Origin: Antrodiella citrinella
Taxonomy: Eukaryota > Basidiomycota > Agaricomycetes > Polyporales > Steccherinaceae
Reading direction: 5' to 3'
Assembly (NCBI GenBank): GCA_004802725.1
Contig: SGPM01000077.1
Span: 1-64,000, forward strand
DNA: 64,000 nucleotides
The translations under genes and the position numbers were made by a program. This document shows, piece after piece, positions 1 to 10,186 of the stretch. Every line of letters begins with the position of its first letter. Position 1 is the first letter of the stretch. Below the pieces are notes generated by a model. The model saw nothing but the letters and a program-made list of their open reading frames with translations, ran no database searches and was not told where the DNA came from.

Positions 1-43
1 GGTGTTGATAGGACATCGGAGCTTCGCTGAGATTCGGACTTAG

Positions 44-1589
44 CAACAAGGTTTCCGTGGCATGTTTCCTCGGTCTGTCAAACGCAAAACCACAGAAGCC
101 AGCGAAGAGAGTATGGCTGTTCGTCTCCAACTTGAACTCGGTATGCACATACAAATGCTCTGTACCTGATTTGAGCTGACTTCCTTGGCAGGTAGAGACA
201 CCATAGGCCAGAGCTCACATGCTAAAGGGAAGCACATCGATAGCTTCCGCACTATTCCTTTCGATAAGTGGCTGCGGCTTTTTATACAGGTAAATCTGAA
301 GTTGCGCATCATCAAATGTGGACTCACAGAATGCCTCCAGTATGCTTTCATTGTGGCCAAACGTGACGAGTTTGACTACGCTGTCGAGATATTAAGACAC
401 GCGTCATGGTCCAACGCATTACAAGCTCGTGAATCGCAAGACTCTATTCGCTTCGCTATCATTAGTGAGCTCAGTGCTTCCTCCGCATGTGCCAACGCTA
501 ATCTGTACCTAGCATGCGCCATCCACGGCAACCGATACCCCGTCGCCGTGGAGCAATCCAGGAAGCTCATAAACATCCACCAATTCAACAACGAAGCTTT
601 CAGAATCCTTCTCGCTTCCGTTGGCCATGGAATGCATGCGACCGACGCGTTCTTGGCCAGCACGCTCTCCAAACACCTGTTGCGCGAATTGAAGACAGCG
701 GACGCTGCTTTCAGAAACAAGGATTCACTAAAATGGAACAACGTCACAAAGCGTTACGCTCCGACAGGATCAAGCTCCAAGGCAGATGACGAGGATGATG
801 ATGAAGTAGCCATCGGCGTTCCTGAGGAAAGCGGGAAAGGTGCTCAGCAGACTCAGAAGCCGAACCTGCCCACGAAGCGCAATCCCATGGGAGTGGCAGT
901 ATACGGGCAGATCTGTCTCGCTGCTCGGAGTTACCAGAGCGCTTTATGTGAGTCCACAGCATCTTGAGAGTGGCGCTGGATGAAGTCCGTTGAATTGTGA
1001 TATTTTCAGTCTATTTGCTACACGCGTACGAATATTGCCCGCAGGACCCCATGATCTGCTTATGCTTGGCTATCGCGTCTGTCGGCCGAGCGATGCAGCG
1101 ACCAGCAGACAACAGACATCATCTCGTCACCCAGGTCAGTCTTAGCATTCATCGGCAGTAAAATAAGCTCACAAATCGCCGCACGTCAGGGCCTGGCTTT
1201 CCTTGCGAAGTACCGAAAGATTCGAGGAGAAGACATGGAACATCTTGATGAAGTGGAGTACAACTTTGGTCGTGCATTTCATCAATTGGGTGATTATAAA
1301 CATCGCTTTTATGCCAACAAACAAACAGCGACTGATATCCGCTTCTAGGCCTTCTGACACATGCTGCGCGCCACTATGAACAAGCTCTTGAGATCGCCGA
1401 GAAGCGGATGCGTGAGGACGATCAGGTGCGTGTGTCAAGGTCTCAGATAGATGCGTACTCGTGACCAACATTGCCCTCTAGGACTATGGCATGGCTCAGA
1501 CTGCCGCTTATAACTTATCCCTTATATACGCCACGACTGGTTCGACACCAAAGGCGCAATCGCTCTATAGACGATGGTTGTCGCTTTAG
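44..1589 (+). CDS. sfc4: TFIIIC TPR subunit (TFC4/sfc4/GTF3C3 type), 3' part
   Basis: C-terminal part of the TPR-rich subunit of RNA polymerase III factor TFIIIC, which binds tRNA-gene A/B boxes and recruits TFIIIB in the nucleus. The start lies upstream of the window. Visible exons are 44-140, 192-289, 341-947, 1010-1134, 1190-1289, 1349-1425 and 1482-1589, and every junction keeps phase. The protein shows DKWLRLFIQ/YAFIVAK helical repeats, an acidic linker (ADDEDDDE) near 790, more TPR-like helices (YLLHAYEYCPQDPM, ARHYEQALEIAEKR) and the typical tail NLSLIYATTGSTPKAQSLYRRWLSL before TAG. That tail is the strongest family marker. The 51-nt intron 290-340 is a multiple of three, so an unspliced reading is also open; removing it restores the TPR helix. 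The first exon (after the acceptor at 43) is the least certain. Confidence 0.85.
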
Positions 1590-2490
1590 TGCCACGTCCC
1601 AGCAACTTTTGTATCGTTAGCTAATTTCTCTCTCCGATGACCTCAGTGAAGCTGTACGAGCAAACCAACCGCCAATCCGCCATCCCAGCGCCGACTTCGT
1701 CGACAGCGACCTCGCTTGCATTGAGGCAAACAGGGTAAATGCGTAACGGCGGCGGAAAATTGAGAATAACAACACATCTTCTTGCTCGCGCTTCCGCGTC
1801 TCTAGCCTGCCAGGACCCCGACCCTCTGCACATCACAATTGAGAAACTTGCTGAACGGATAGTCCAATTTTCTGTAGCCCTATAAAAAAAAGAGATCCCT
1901 TGATGGAATGCAAGAACTGTGTATTACTAGTACAGCAGCATGAATATTTGGTGTCGTTTAAGTTGAAACTCAAGTTCGTGTCGTTCAGTAGTCACCGCAG
2001 TGCTGGTCGTTTGCCCAACACCGGGTGATGGGTACACTCGGAAGAGCAATTCGTGTCGACCAATGCGGCTGCCAGAATGTCCTCGACTGGAAACCTTGCA
2101 AGCAAGGTAAGTGACGGTCCCGCGACACATGTCGTCTGGGGTTGTGATCAGTGGTGCGTGGCTCAACATATTTTCGAACAGTCAAAGAAGACAGTCCCTA
2201 ATATTGTCTTATTTGCATTTGATTCATGATGCTTTCGGTTTTCACGTCGGTCTCCGAGAAGTCAGGATCGAGCAATGTGGACTAGGATGGCAGCACTGTG
2301 CCCCTGTGCCTGGTACTACCACCGTGAACTGGCGTGTTCATTATTTGTTTTTGTCTGAAGGGCACTCTACCGCTTCCGCCGCATGCTGGATCATCATGTA
2401 TGGCTGCCTATGTCGGACAAAAACACCATTTCTGGGTTAGTTTTCATGATTTAATGGTGTTTCATCGTGTGTTACCATGTTTCTGGGGGA

Positions 2491-2515
2491 TTCATCCTGA
2501 TTCATCCTGATTCAT
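2491..2515. repeat. 10-bp tandem repeat (TTCATCCTGA)
   Basis: Two and a half direct copies of TTCATCCTGA. Related GATTCA words recur at about 2581, 2615 and 2706, so this is the clearest part of a small cluster of repeated words. Confidence 0.7.
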
Positions 2516-2587
2516 TGAAAAACCCCCACCGTAATGCTATCCATGGTGACAGCAAATGCCAATGATCCAGACCTTCATGATGATTCA

Positions 2588-2613
2588 CCGGACATCAGCA
2601 TGCTCCTGTCCGG
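2588..2613. repeat. Short inverted repeat CCGGACA...TGTCCGG
   Basis: Perfect 7-bp arms CCGGACA and TGTCCGG around a 12-nt spacer. Both arms are followed outward by GATTCA-like words (GATTCAC on the left, GGTGATTCAT on the right). It could be part of a degenerate transposon end. Function is unknown. Confidence 0.5.
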
Positions 2614-3309
2614 GTGATTCATCGGTCATCAGACCCGCATCAGACCAAGGTCATGCACTGAGAAATCCCATCATTCCCAACACGAGGCTATGAAACATCC
2701 TATCATGATTCACCCAATCTCTGGTCTCGACACCAAGCATTGTGCTGATCACCCGAACCCATCACCCCTACAGGGTAGGGGCAATCCTCACCCACGGAAG
2801 TACCCGAAACGTCCTCGCGCGCTAGCTCTCAAAGGCCGTTTTCGTGGTCGGGCGATGGTATGCATTCCACACACATCTGAGCAATATTCTGAGGATGCAA
2901 AATCCTTTAGAAATGCTCTAACGTACATATGTTCAGGTCGATTTTTTTGTAAGTTGAGTACTCTTCGAGATCAGTGAGAATATCATGGTTGAATTCCCAT
3001 CCACCGAAATTCTGGCGTGAACATTCGACAGGTTGGTCATTTTTGAAGTTGCCCACGTCTGAATTTCTTGAGTACAATGCATGATTGTCGAGTTTTCTGT
3101 ACCTTCGCGCTGCAAGCCGTACCGCTCGACAAATGGACTTTACATAAGCGTAAAAGCGGGCGGCGGAGCCAATCTGCAGTGAATCTGCAGCAGCTGCGAC
3201 GACGTCCGTCCCTTCATCGCGTTCTCCGACATCCTGTTCACGCGTTTTCACGCGTTTTCGTTCGTTCACTCTCGCCAACACTCTTTTTATTTAATTGCAC
3301 CTCCCCCGG

Positions 3310-4682
3310 ATGGGACGGTCTCGCTCTTTCAACAACGGCAAAAGGAGCAAAAAGCAACAAGGCCAATTGAACGCAGTACGCGCGGGCCCTCCGAAACCAC
3401 TCCCCCGTAAAACGACAAGTCGCTCCATCAGGCCGCTTCTATGCCCTCTCACACCGAAGACACAGCGAATTGCTCACCTAGAGCTTTGGGTGTCCGATCT
3501 CAGTAAACGGACAGCATCTTTCAAGTTAGAACGCCGAAATCTCCAACGTCGGCTGGTTCGCTCTACCAAGCATATATCGGTGTTCAAGTCCCTGCAAAAG
3601 ACACAGCATACATTACCTATTGATTCCCTTTCGTCGCGTCACCCTCTTCTGTCCGAAACCCCGCTTGTCAACTCCGAGTCTGCTACTACTGGTGGAGGCC
3701 CCGGCGCGCCGAACTCGAACTTCTCAGCCAGTTCGCCAGAGTTTCCTGCTCTGCAACGCCTACGCAACCAGGTTGTACAGTTGCGAAAGGATAAGGATGC
3801 ATTGCGAAAACGTCTCGCTCGGAAGGAGGCCAGCCACGGAAAGGACATCGAGAAGGCGGTGCTCGCCGCCGAGGAGAGCCTCGAAGGCAACGCCGGCACG
3901 CAGTACTTCATCAAGCACAAAGGTACTGTCACCCCGAAGACCCGCGCATTGATTCGTTCCCTGGTGGCACTCAAGATTCCGTTCGAAAACGCGATGCAGG
4001 CGGTCATACGGGTTTTGTCTGCGGCCGGCATTGAGGTTGTCGGCTCATTCTCTCGTCGTACAGCTAGTCGGACCAACAAGGAGAGCGGGGTACTTTCGAA
4101 AGTGCAGTTGGCCCATGAGCTGAAGAAAGCAAAGAGTGAGTTGAAGGCCTTGCAGTATACTTAGTTGTTTTGTCTCTAACCTGTATCTTGTCTTGAGCTT
4201 TCACCATCAAGAGTGATGTGACGACATTCAAAGGAGTCACCTACGAAGCCGCCTTTGCGGTGATTCCAACCCCTTCCTACAACCCTTCCTACGGAACAGC
4301 AGATACGCCGGGACACTCTGTTCGCGCATTTGCGGTGCACACGGCGATTGGCCACACGAGTCCGGAACAGTGCGACAACTGGAAGGGTTGCAGCACTGAT
4401 ATCCTTGACGTCTACAACGCCAGCCCCCTCGGTCAGCTCGAGCCTCTGACAATGGCGGAGCTATTAGGGAAGCTCAAAGGATTTCATTCCGACCACGCAA
4501 ATGACCAACTTGCACTCGCGACCCTCCTGGAGGAATGGAAGGTGGACGTGGATCGCCAAGCGCGTGGCAAGGCTCACCTGAGCTCGTTGCCTCTGGCTGA
4601 TGTGCTACGAATGGAAGCTCGTCGCAGGCGGTTGCGAGGACGTGATGGGGCGGAGAGTGAGTCGGACGAGGAAGAGCTTTGA
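3310..4682 (+). CDS. Truncated repeat-family protein of agaricomycetes (coiled coil)
   Basis: Two exons, 3310-4135 and 4198-4682 (GT-AG intron, phase 1), give about 436 residues. The N-terminus is basic (MGRSRSFNNGKRSKK), followed by coiled-coil helices around residues 60-100 and 140-180. Next come KGTVTPKTRALIRSLVALKIP and AHELKKAK, then the block FAVHTAIGHTSPEQ / DVYNASPLGQ / GFHSDHANDQ. From memory, this order of blocks belongs to an abundant agaricomycete family of mobile-element-linked proteins. Full members run several hundred residues further, with a cysteine-containing C-terminal half. Here the frame stops after an acidic tail, so the copy is truncated. The family's biochemical role is not known to me. 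The exact intron is inferred from phase; the sequence just before the acceptor is degenerate, as expected of a decaying copy. The next ORF belongs to another repeat-type family. Confidence 0.6.
4136..4197 (+). other. Intron of the repeat-family gene
   Basis: 62-nt GTGAGT...TTGAG interval that joins the two conserved halves in frame (phase 1). Without removal the protein would stop at 4164. Confidence 0.5.
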
Positions 4683-4920
4683 TGATTTCGACATGATAAT
4701 CACTCACTTTATAACTTTTAATTTAGTATACAGCTCAATACAATTTGTTGGGGTGGTGTACATGCGAGCGTAGTGAGATATGTGTTGCGCGAACTCTCGA
4801 TCACTGCAGTGACCGCGCGCTTAAACTCATCCCAGCCAGATTTGCCACGTGGGGCTGGACGCATTTTGAACCGGCGTTGCCCCTACCCACTGTCAAGGTG
4901 TAAGGCCTTCGAGAGGCTGC

Positions 4921-4964
4921 GCGCCAACGAAATCTCCAGCAATGGCAAAAGATTTCGTTGGCGC
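4921..4964. repeat. 15-bp perfect inverted repeat with 14-nt loop
   Basis: Left arm GCGCCAACGAAATCT (4921-4935) and right arm AGATTTCGTTGGCGC (4950-4964) are exact complements. It lies in the non-coding gap between two mobile-element-type protein remnants. A transcript would form a strong hairpin. It might be a terminal or sub-terminal repeat of a lost element. Confidence 0.8.
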
Positions 4965-5044
4965 CCGATGATGTAATCCTGATTTCCTGGCAGGCCAGTG
5001 TATTTCGGCTGCACTGCTGCTTCACTTGATGATATAACACCACA

Positions 5045-5782
5045 ATGGAGACTGTTGCGCCGTCACTACAGCTGGATAATTTACGAGCAGCATACCAAGT
5101 CCTGGAATCGAGAGTCCAACATGCTCTTCGAGTTCAGTTGGGAGATCGCCTGCGCCTTTCTGAACAACGTCAGCAGGTTCTCCGTTTTCTGCAATCTGCA
5201 GAGCTGGTACGTTTTCGTTAACATATAACATGCTCTTGTATTGATTTGGCCTCCTACTAGCACCATGCTCTCTTCCCCCCCGATGAGCTGGCTGTTCTTC
5301 GACAGAGTACGGCTGCTATGGTTCAGGCCCTAGACGATGCGTCTCATCAATCATCCGATCCTCCCGATGCTTCCCCTCCTGTTGTTTCCTCTCGCCCTAC
5401 CAATTCACGACGTGGCCGCCCTCGCGTAGAGATTGATCCTCACTTTCTCGAGTATGCTTTGGATCTACGAGGTCCTACCCACATCGCACAGGTGATCGGA
5501 TGTTCATCTCGAACCATTCGCCGCCGTGCTTTGGAGCAAGGTCTTGTTCAGCCCGCTCCTCCCGTCGTCACGCAAATCGTCCAACCCAATGGTTCTGTCT
5601 CCCGTATTCACTCTTCCTCTACCCGTCCTGTGTCCACTCTTACCGATGCGGAGCTTGATGGAGAGATATCGTCCATCTCCACAAGTCTCATTCATCACCG
5701 GCTGCTTCCGTTCGAGGGTCTTCGCGTCGGAGATCTCTCGAATTCTGACGTGGGAGGTGACCCAACAGCGGCCTGCAATTGA
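5045..5782 (+). pseudogene. N-terminal remnant of an integrase-type mobile-element protein
   Basis: Exons 5045-5206 and 5261-5782 (phase 0) encode 227 residues. They read METVAPSLQLDNLR..., HHALFPPDELAVLRQ, then a basic SRRGRPRVEID and a helix-turn-helix-like block DLRGPTHIAQVIGCSSRTIRRRALEQGL, ending STLTDAELDGEISSI. As I recall the agaricomycete family, this block precedes a DDE integrase core. Here the core is absent. After GEISSI the frame looks shifted: an alternative frame continues VSFITGCFRSRV... to about 5817, which better resembles the expected continuation. It is therefore a 5' fragment with a frameshift, with no catalytic residues, and probably inactive. The start ATG fits the family N-terminus. 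Confidence 0.6.
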
Positions 5783-6729
5783 CCTAGAGATAGAGAATTT
5801 TTGCGATGTTCATCAATGAGCGCTACTGGCGCATGAGTACATCAGTCTCTGTATGTCAGGTGGTTATTTGGAGTTATTTGGACGCATGAAGTATCAAATG
5901 AAGATGTGAACTTGCCGATGAAGAGCACAAGTCAAGTCGAGACAGATTGTCAGGTTTGATTTGGTTTGACTGTGTTTGACTGGAAGGGTTCTCGGCACTT
6001 GTAGAGAAGCCGCGCCTAGAAATGTAGCGATCGCGAAATCAAGGTTGGATCTTGGGCCACCGTAACAACGTGGACTCCACACCTTAAAAATGAGATGTTC
6101 GTGCCAAAAAAATACGTGTGAGTGCGGAGCAGAAACTAGCCGGACGCGAAGGAATGACGAACTTATCGGAAGGCATATGAAACAGAGCTAGTCGAACAAT
6201 TGCATCATCTTCATCTTCATCCGTTCCGTGAGCCGTCACGTCCAGTAAAAGAGGTCTTGACACTTGTGGCCTGAGTATTGAGTATTGTTCTTTGCTTCAT
6301 ACCTGCATTTTTGCAATCGTCGAATGCCACGAGAGGCTCAGCGCTAGCGCCACGAGTATCTGATTTGGGATCAGCTATTTCCGCGTCAATGTCTTACTGC
6401 ATGACGGAATTCGGGACTCGGTGCTTGCTTGCTGCTACCGTCTCCGACAATTCAAGTGTTGATGCCATCGAGAGTACGGCCAGGAAGGGTAAGGACTGTA
6501 CGGTCATCAAGCAGAGATCATGCTTCGCGATGAATCCACAGTTTAGAGCGAACCAAGTTTCTAATTCGAATCGTCAGACTGTTGCCATTGCTCCATGGAG
6601 ATGATGTGATTTTGAGCAGCCGACGTGGTACAAAAGGATTGTAAGAATGAAGGTCAGTTCCTCAGCCAAGCATCCCACTTCGTTCCAACTCACCTGTCAT
6701 TCCTTTGTCCTTCCCCGCTACTGTCCAAC
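5783..6729. other. Intergenic, no gene seen
   Basis: About 0.95 kb. The first 40 nt may still hold frameshifted coding from the integrase-type remnant. The remainder is presumably upstream sequence of the secreted-protein gene; a CT-rich tract with CATCACCT-like words precedes its ATG (about 6690-6729). Nothing else is supported. Confidence 0.5.
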
Positions 6730-7506
6730 ATGTTCTTCACTAAAGCCGCCATCCCCGCCCTCGCCATTTTCGGTCTTGCCACAACCGTCCTCGCCAGTCC
6801 TAACCCAATCACTGTGACCGATGTGGTCGTCCCCACCATCCCCATAGACGTTTCCGTCCCCATAGACATTGCGGATGGCGCTGTTAGCCCTACATTGTTC
6901 AGACGTGACGACCTCGTCCTCAGCGCCGTTCAGGGTGTTGTTGACAACGTCGCTCCCTTGGTTAGCAACTTGAGTAAGTGATGCCCTCAAGTACATGTTT
7001 GTATTATACTTACGTACTACTTTGACCTCAGCCAAGGCCGTCAGCGTCACTGATATCAACGCAGCTGTCGAATCTATTGTTGACCTTTTGGTCAACGCCC
7101 AGGTCGACATCACTGGACTCGTCGGTGTCAACGTTTCGGCTGACGTCAGCGCCATTGTCTCAGCGAGTGTCAGCCTCATCGTTGTAAGTGCGATTTCCGT
7201 AGGGTTTTATCTCATGACTGACCTAGAAGTGCAGGAGCTCCTCAACGCGCTTTCGATCAAGGACGTCCTCGATCTCCCCATCGTGACAAAGATCGATGGT
7301 GCTCTCAGCGCATACCTCACTGCGCTCACACAGGTCCAGTCTGATATTGGCGTCACCATTGGTAAAGGGTAAGCAATCACCCCATTCATTCACCGTCCTT
7401 TGATTGAACCTATTTGATGTATAGTATTCCTATCGCCAACCTCGACATCTTTGGCGCCCTCAAGCTCGTGCTGACGGGACAAGTCTTGGACCTTGTTCAA
7501 CTTTAA
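6730..7506 (+). CDS. Small secreted protein, valine/aspartate-rich
   Basis: Four exons (6730-6973, 7032-7183, 7235-7368, 7425-7506) give 203 residues, all in phase. The N-terminus is a classical signal peptide (MFFTKAAIPALAIFGLATTVLA, cleavage probably after LA). A dibasic LFRRDD site at about residue 58 would suit Kex2-type processing. The mature part is cysteine-free, with repeated hydrophobic/aspartate segments (VDLLVNAQVDITGLVGVNVSADV, LSIKDVLDLPIVTKIDGALSAYL). This composition is typical of uncharacterised small secreted basidiomycete proteins. I recognise no catalytic motif. The 51-nt intron 7184-7234 is a multiple of three. A cell-wall or extracellular role is inferred only from the signal peptide. 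Confidence 0.75.
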
Positions 7507-7681
7507 GCTTGTAAGGTACCCCATGTTCACAGTGTTGGAATTCCGGATGTCTCAGCTTCTTAGTACTACTGTCTGCTGAACCCCAACAACCACGCCAGTC
7601 TTTACCCACCTGATACCAAGCAGTTTACGATAGACATAAGCTAAAATGAATATTCAAAGAATTGGTCAAGCCCTCCTACGC

Positions 7682-9923
7682 TTACGTAGACCCCTCACGA
7701 GGTCCCATCCGCAAAATCACCCTAGGCAGCTTCTTCACAGCTGGGTGCGGCGGTGGAACTACAACCTGAGTTGGCGCAGACGCAGGTACACTGTCACCCC
7801 CACTCCTGCTCCCGTCCGTCAGATCTGACAACGTGCTATCCGAGCCCGTGCTGTCATCGCCATGACGTGGCTTCGTCTTTCCAGATGTCGGTTTTGATTT
7901 GGACAACGACGAGAGTGCGTCGCCGGAATTGGATTTGATAGAGGTAGGTTTGAGGGAGCGATCGCGGAGGGACATCGACGACGACTGGACGACGGGTTTG
8001 GTGACAGGCGGAGCCGCGTCGATCGTGGAGAAGATCTCCTGTGTACGAAGCACCCAGGCGGGTGTCGGGGTAGACGAGAGGGTTGCTTGGGAGATACGTC
8101 CTCCGCGACGTTTCTTCGTTGCTTGTTCCAGCTAAAAAAACTAGTCAGTGACGATAACACTTGACGCCACAGGTGCTTAAAGACTAGGTTGCCAAACTCA
8201 CCTGAACGAGATTATCTATACTCCACCATGCCTCGTCAACACTCCGAACGTCCACGCCAGACAAACCAACCACGTGCGCCATCGCACCGCTCATCAACGC
8301 ACGGTCGCTGTATCCGCCCTCCAGTACGCTTATCAGCCTCCCCCGAGCGTACTTCTCCGCAAACGCAGCCGCATCCCGGGTGAACCGATGGTAGAACGAC
8401 GTCGGAACCCGTCGTAGATGTCGTTGCATGGACTCATACTCGTGTTCGCATGCGTCGAATCCACAGCTATAGCGTACGTATCCCAAATATCAGTTCAAGA
8501 ACGGATGAACGTCACAGCACAAGAACAGCGACTGACCTGACGAACACCAAGACGTCGTCCCCCGGACCACCCGTCTTGTCCAGAAAGTCGCTGGCGCGAC
8601 TCAGAAGCTTCGAGTACCTCTTCTCGTAGTGCTCTTCCCAGAACTCCTTGTCTGAGGCGTACGTCTGGAGATGAATGTTCTCGATATATTGGCCGTGAGG
8701 TCCATGGATAGACGTAGAAGCCGCTTGTACCAATGTTGGTTTCCCATCCTACATATCAGTCAATCAATTTGACTGTTCAAGCAAAGAAGAAGGCGGAGTC
8801 CCGACCTCACAAGGGTATGATAGGATATCGTGGATGCTTCCGTAGTACACTTGAGGACCAGGTTTTGAAGACGACGACCCGTAAGACTCTTCCAGCGTGT
8901 TGCGATAAGTTTCTTCATTTATCTGCCAGACAATGGACTGCGTCCCATTTCCTGAAGTTGATGAATGAGATGTTCAGCGTGCATCACGATGATAAGCATA
9001 CCGTGATGCAAGTCGACGTCGAATATGACGACACGGTTGATACCATGGATCAAATGTGCTACAGACGATCGTCAGATATTGACCTTCTTACCGACTGTGA
9101 GGGACTGACCATGAGCAGCCGCCACAGCCACGTTATTCACGAAGCAGAATCCAGATGGCGTATCCTAAAGTAAATTGAATTTAGTGAAGGTCATCAGGAA
9201 ACTGTCGACGTCTGCTCACTTCTCCACAGTGGTGACCGGGTGGTCGGATGGCAACAAAAGCTCGTTTGGTAGACGAGGTGGTATCGTCTGATTTGCTCTC
9301 TCGACAAACTGTATCGACGGCCTCGCAGACAGTGCCTAGTGCGCCTTGGATCGCTTCGATGGATCCTGGACACACTATACGTAACAAACATGTCAGTCAT
9401 TTCATATCTAAAGTGACCTGCTATACGTACAATACAAGTCTCCCTGAGACAAACTCGATGGGATTTCGCTCTCGCCTTTCGCGATCTCGTCTCTGCTTTG
9501 TCTTGCCCACTTGACGAGGTTCTCGAGGTAGACATCGCCTTCGATGTCTCCGTGAACGAATTTGACAGCAGGATTGTTCAACAAGTCGACTGTCGCGCTG
9601 CTCTTGACGATGTTTCCTGGTCTACTAGACGGGCCCGGCGTCTGAGTACTGGCAGTGGTTTGGGCATCGGCAGTGGAAAGGTTGAGTTTCTCCAAAGCTG
9701 CGGTGAGGTCGTCGTCGTCGCCCGATTCTGCTTTCACTTTGGGTGCGCGAGAGAGTTCCAGACGCGCCAAGGCTGCAGATATGCCAATGTTGACTGCACG
9801 CAGGCGTTCGGGACGCTCTACGATGCTGGAGGAATCCTTGGAGCGGATGAACTGGTGGCGGAGACACGCTTCCTGGAGGAAGATAGCAAACCTTTGTTCA
9901 AGTTTTATAGCACCGTTAGACAT
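7682..9923 (-). CDS. hos3: HOS3-type histone deacetylase
   Basis: Zn-dependent class II-like deacetylase removing acetyl groups from histone lysines in the nucleus. Eight exons on the minus strand (9923-9431, 9374-9220, 9164-9110, 9058-9002, 8951-8806, 8748-8537, 8466-8202, 8131-7682) give 610 residues with perfect phase. Catalytic-core motifs in order: RPPGHHCGE (paired histidines), DTPSGFCFVNNVAVA, VVIFDVDLHHGNGTQ (metal-binding Asp/His), STSIHGPHGQY, SCGFDACEHE (metal-binding Asp) and LEGGYSDRAL. The N-terminal RHQFIRSKDSSSIVERPERLRA block and an acidic insert between it and the core match the Hos3 lineage rather than Rpd3 or Hda1. The last 150 residues are serine-rich and low complexity, probably disordered. 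All core residues needed for activity appear present. It shares a 263-bp divergent promoter with the RING gene at 10187. Confidence 0.92.
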
Positions 9924-10186
9924 GAGAGTGTTTGTAGACCCGCAAGGAACAAACGCGTCCGAGGGCGTCGTTCACGTGATTGTCGCGTGGCCCATGGCGC
10001 CTATTCCCTCGTGGCAAACCGTAGTATATCCATTTCATTTCATTCCCATACAGTCAGCTATAAGTATCCTTTTACCTTCATCTCTACTCGCAAGAACTGC
10101 TCTTTCATTGGAACAGGAATCAAGTTCACCTGTAACCATTCATCGTTGCTGCTCTCTTTCATTCAATCTCACTCAACCTCTTTCAG
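9924..10186. promoter_or_regulatory. Divergent promoter between HOS3 and RING-H2 genes
   Basis: 263 bp separate the two start codons. A CTATAAG word near 10060 and a pyrimidine-rich tract (about 10090-10180) favour the rightward RING gene. No TATA box is evident for HOS3. Confidence 0.5.

Larger units (their letters stand above)
1590..3309. other. Intergenic stretch with short repeats, no gene supported
   Basis: No gene model holds here. A short open segment near 1800-1885 reads protein-like, but no splice joins it in frame to an ATG exon. From about 2440 to 2720 the sequence is rich in GATTCA words and small inverted repeats (listed separately), which suggests a relic mobile or repeat element rather than a promoter. 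Confidence 0.5.

Noticed and set aside
290..330. A 40-nt intron ending at CACAG inside the TFIIIC gene
   Set aside because: It would shift the frame. The 51-nt intron 290-340 keeps the frame and restores the TPR helix.
1637..1885. Small spliced gene ending LHITIEKLAERIVQFSVAL
   Set aside because: The attractive C-terminal piece needs a phase-1 exon before it. The ATG exon at 1637 ends in phase 2 at its only donor, and the alternative frame has a stop.
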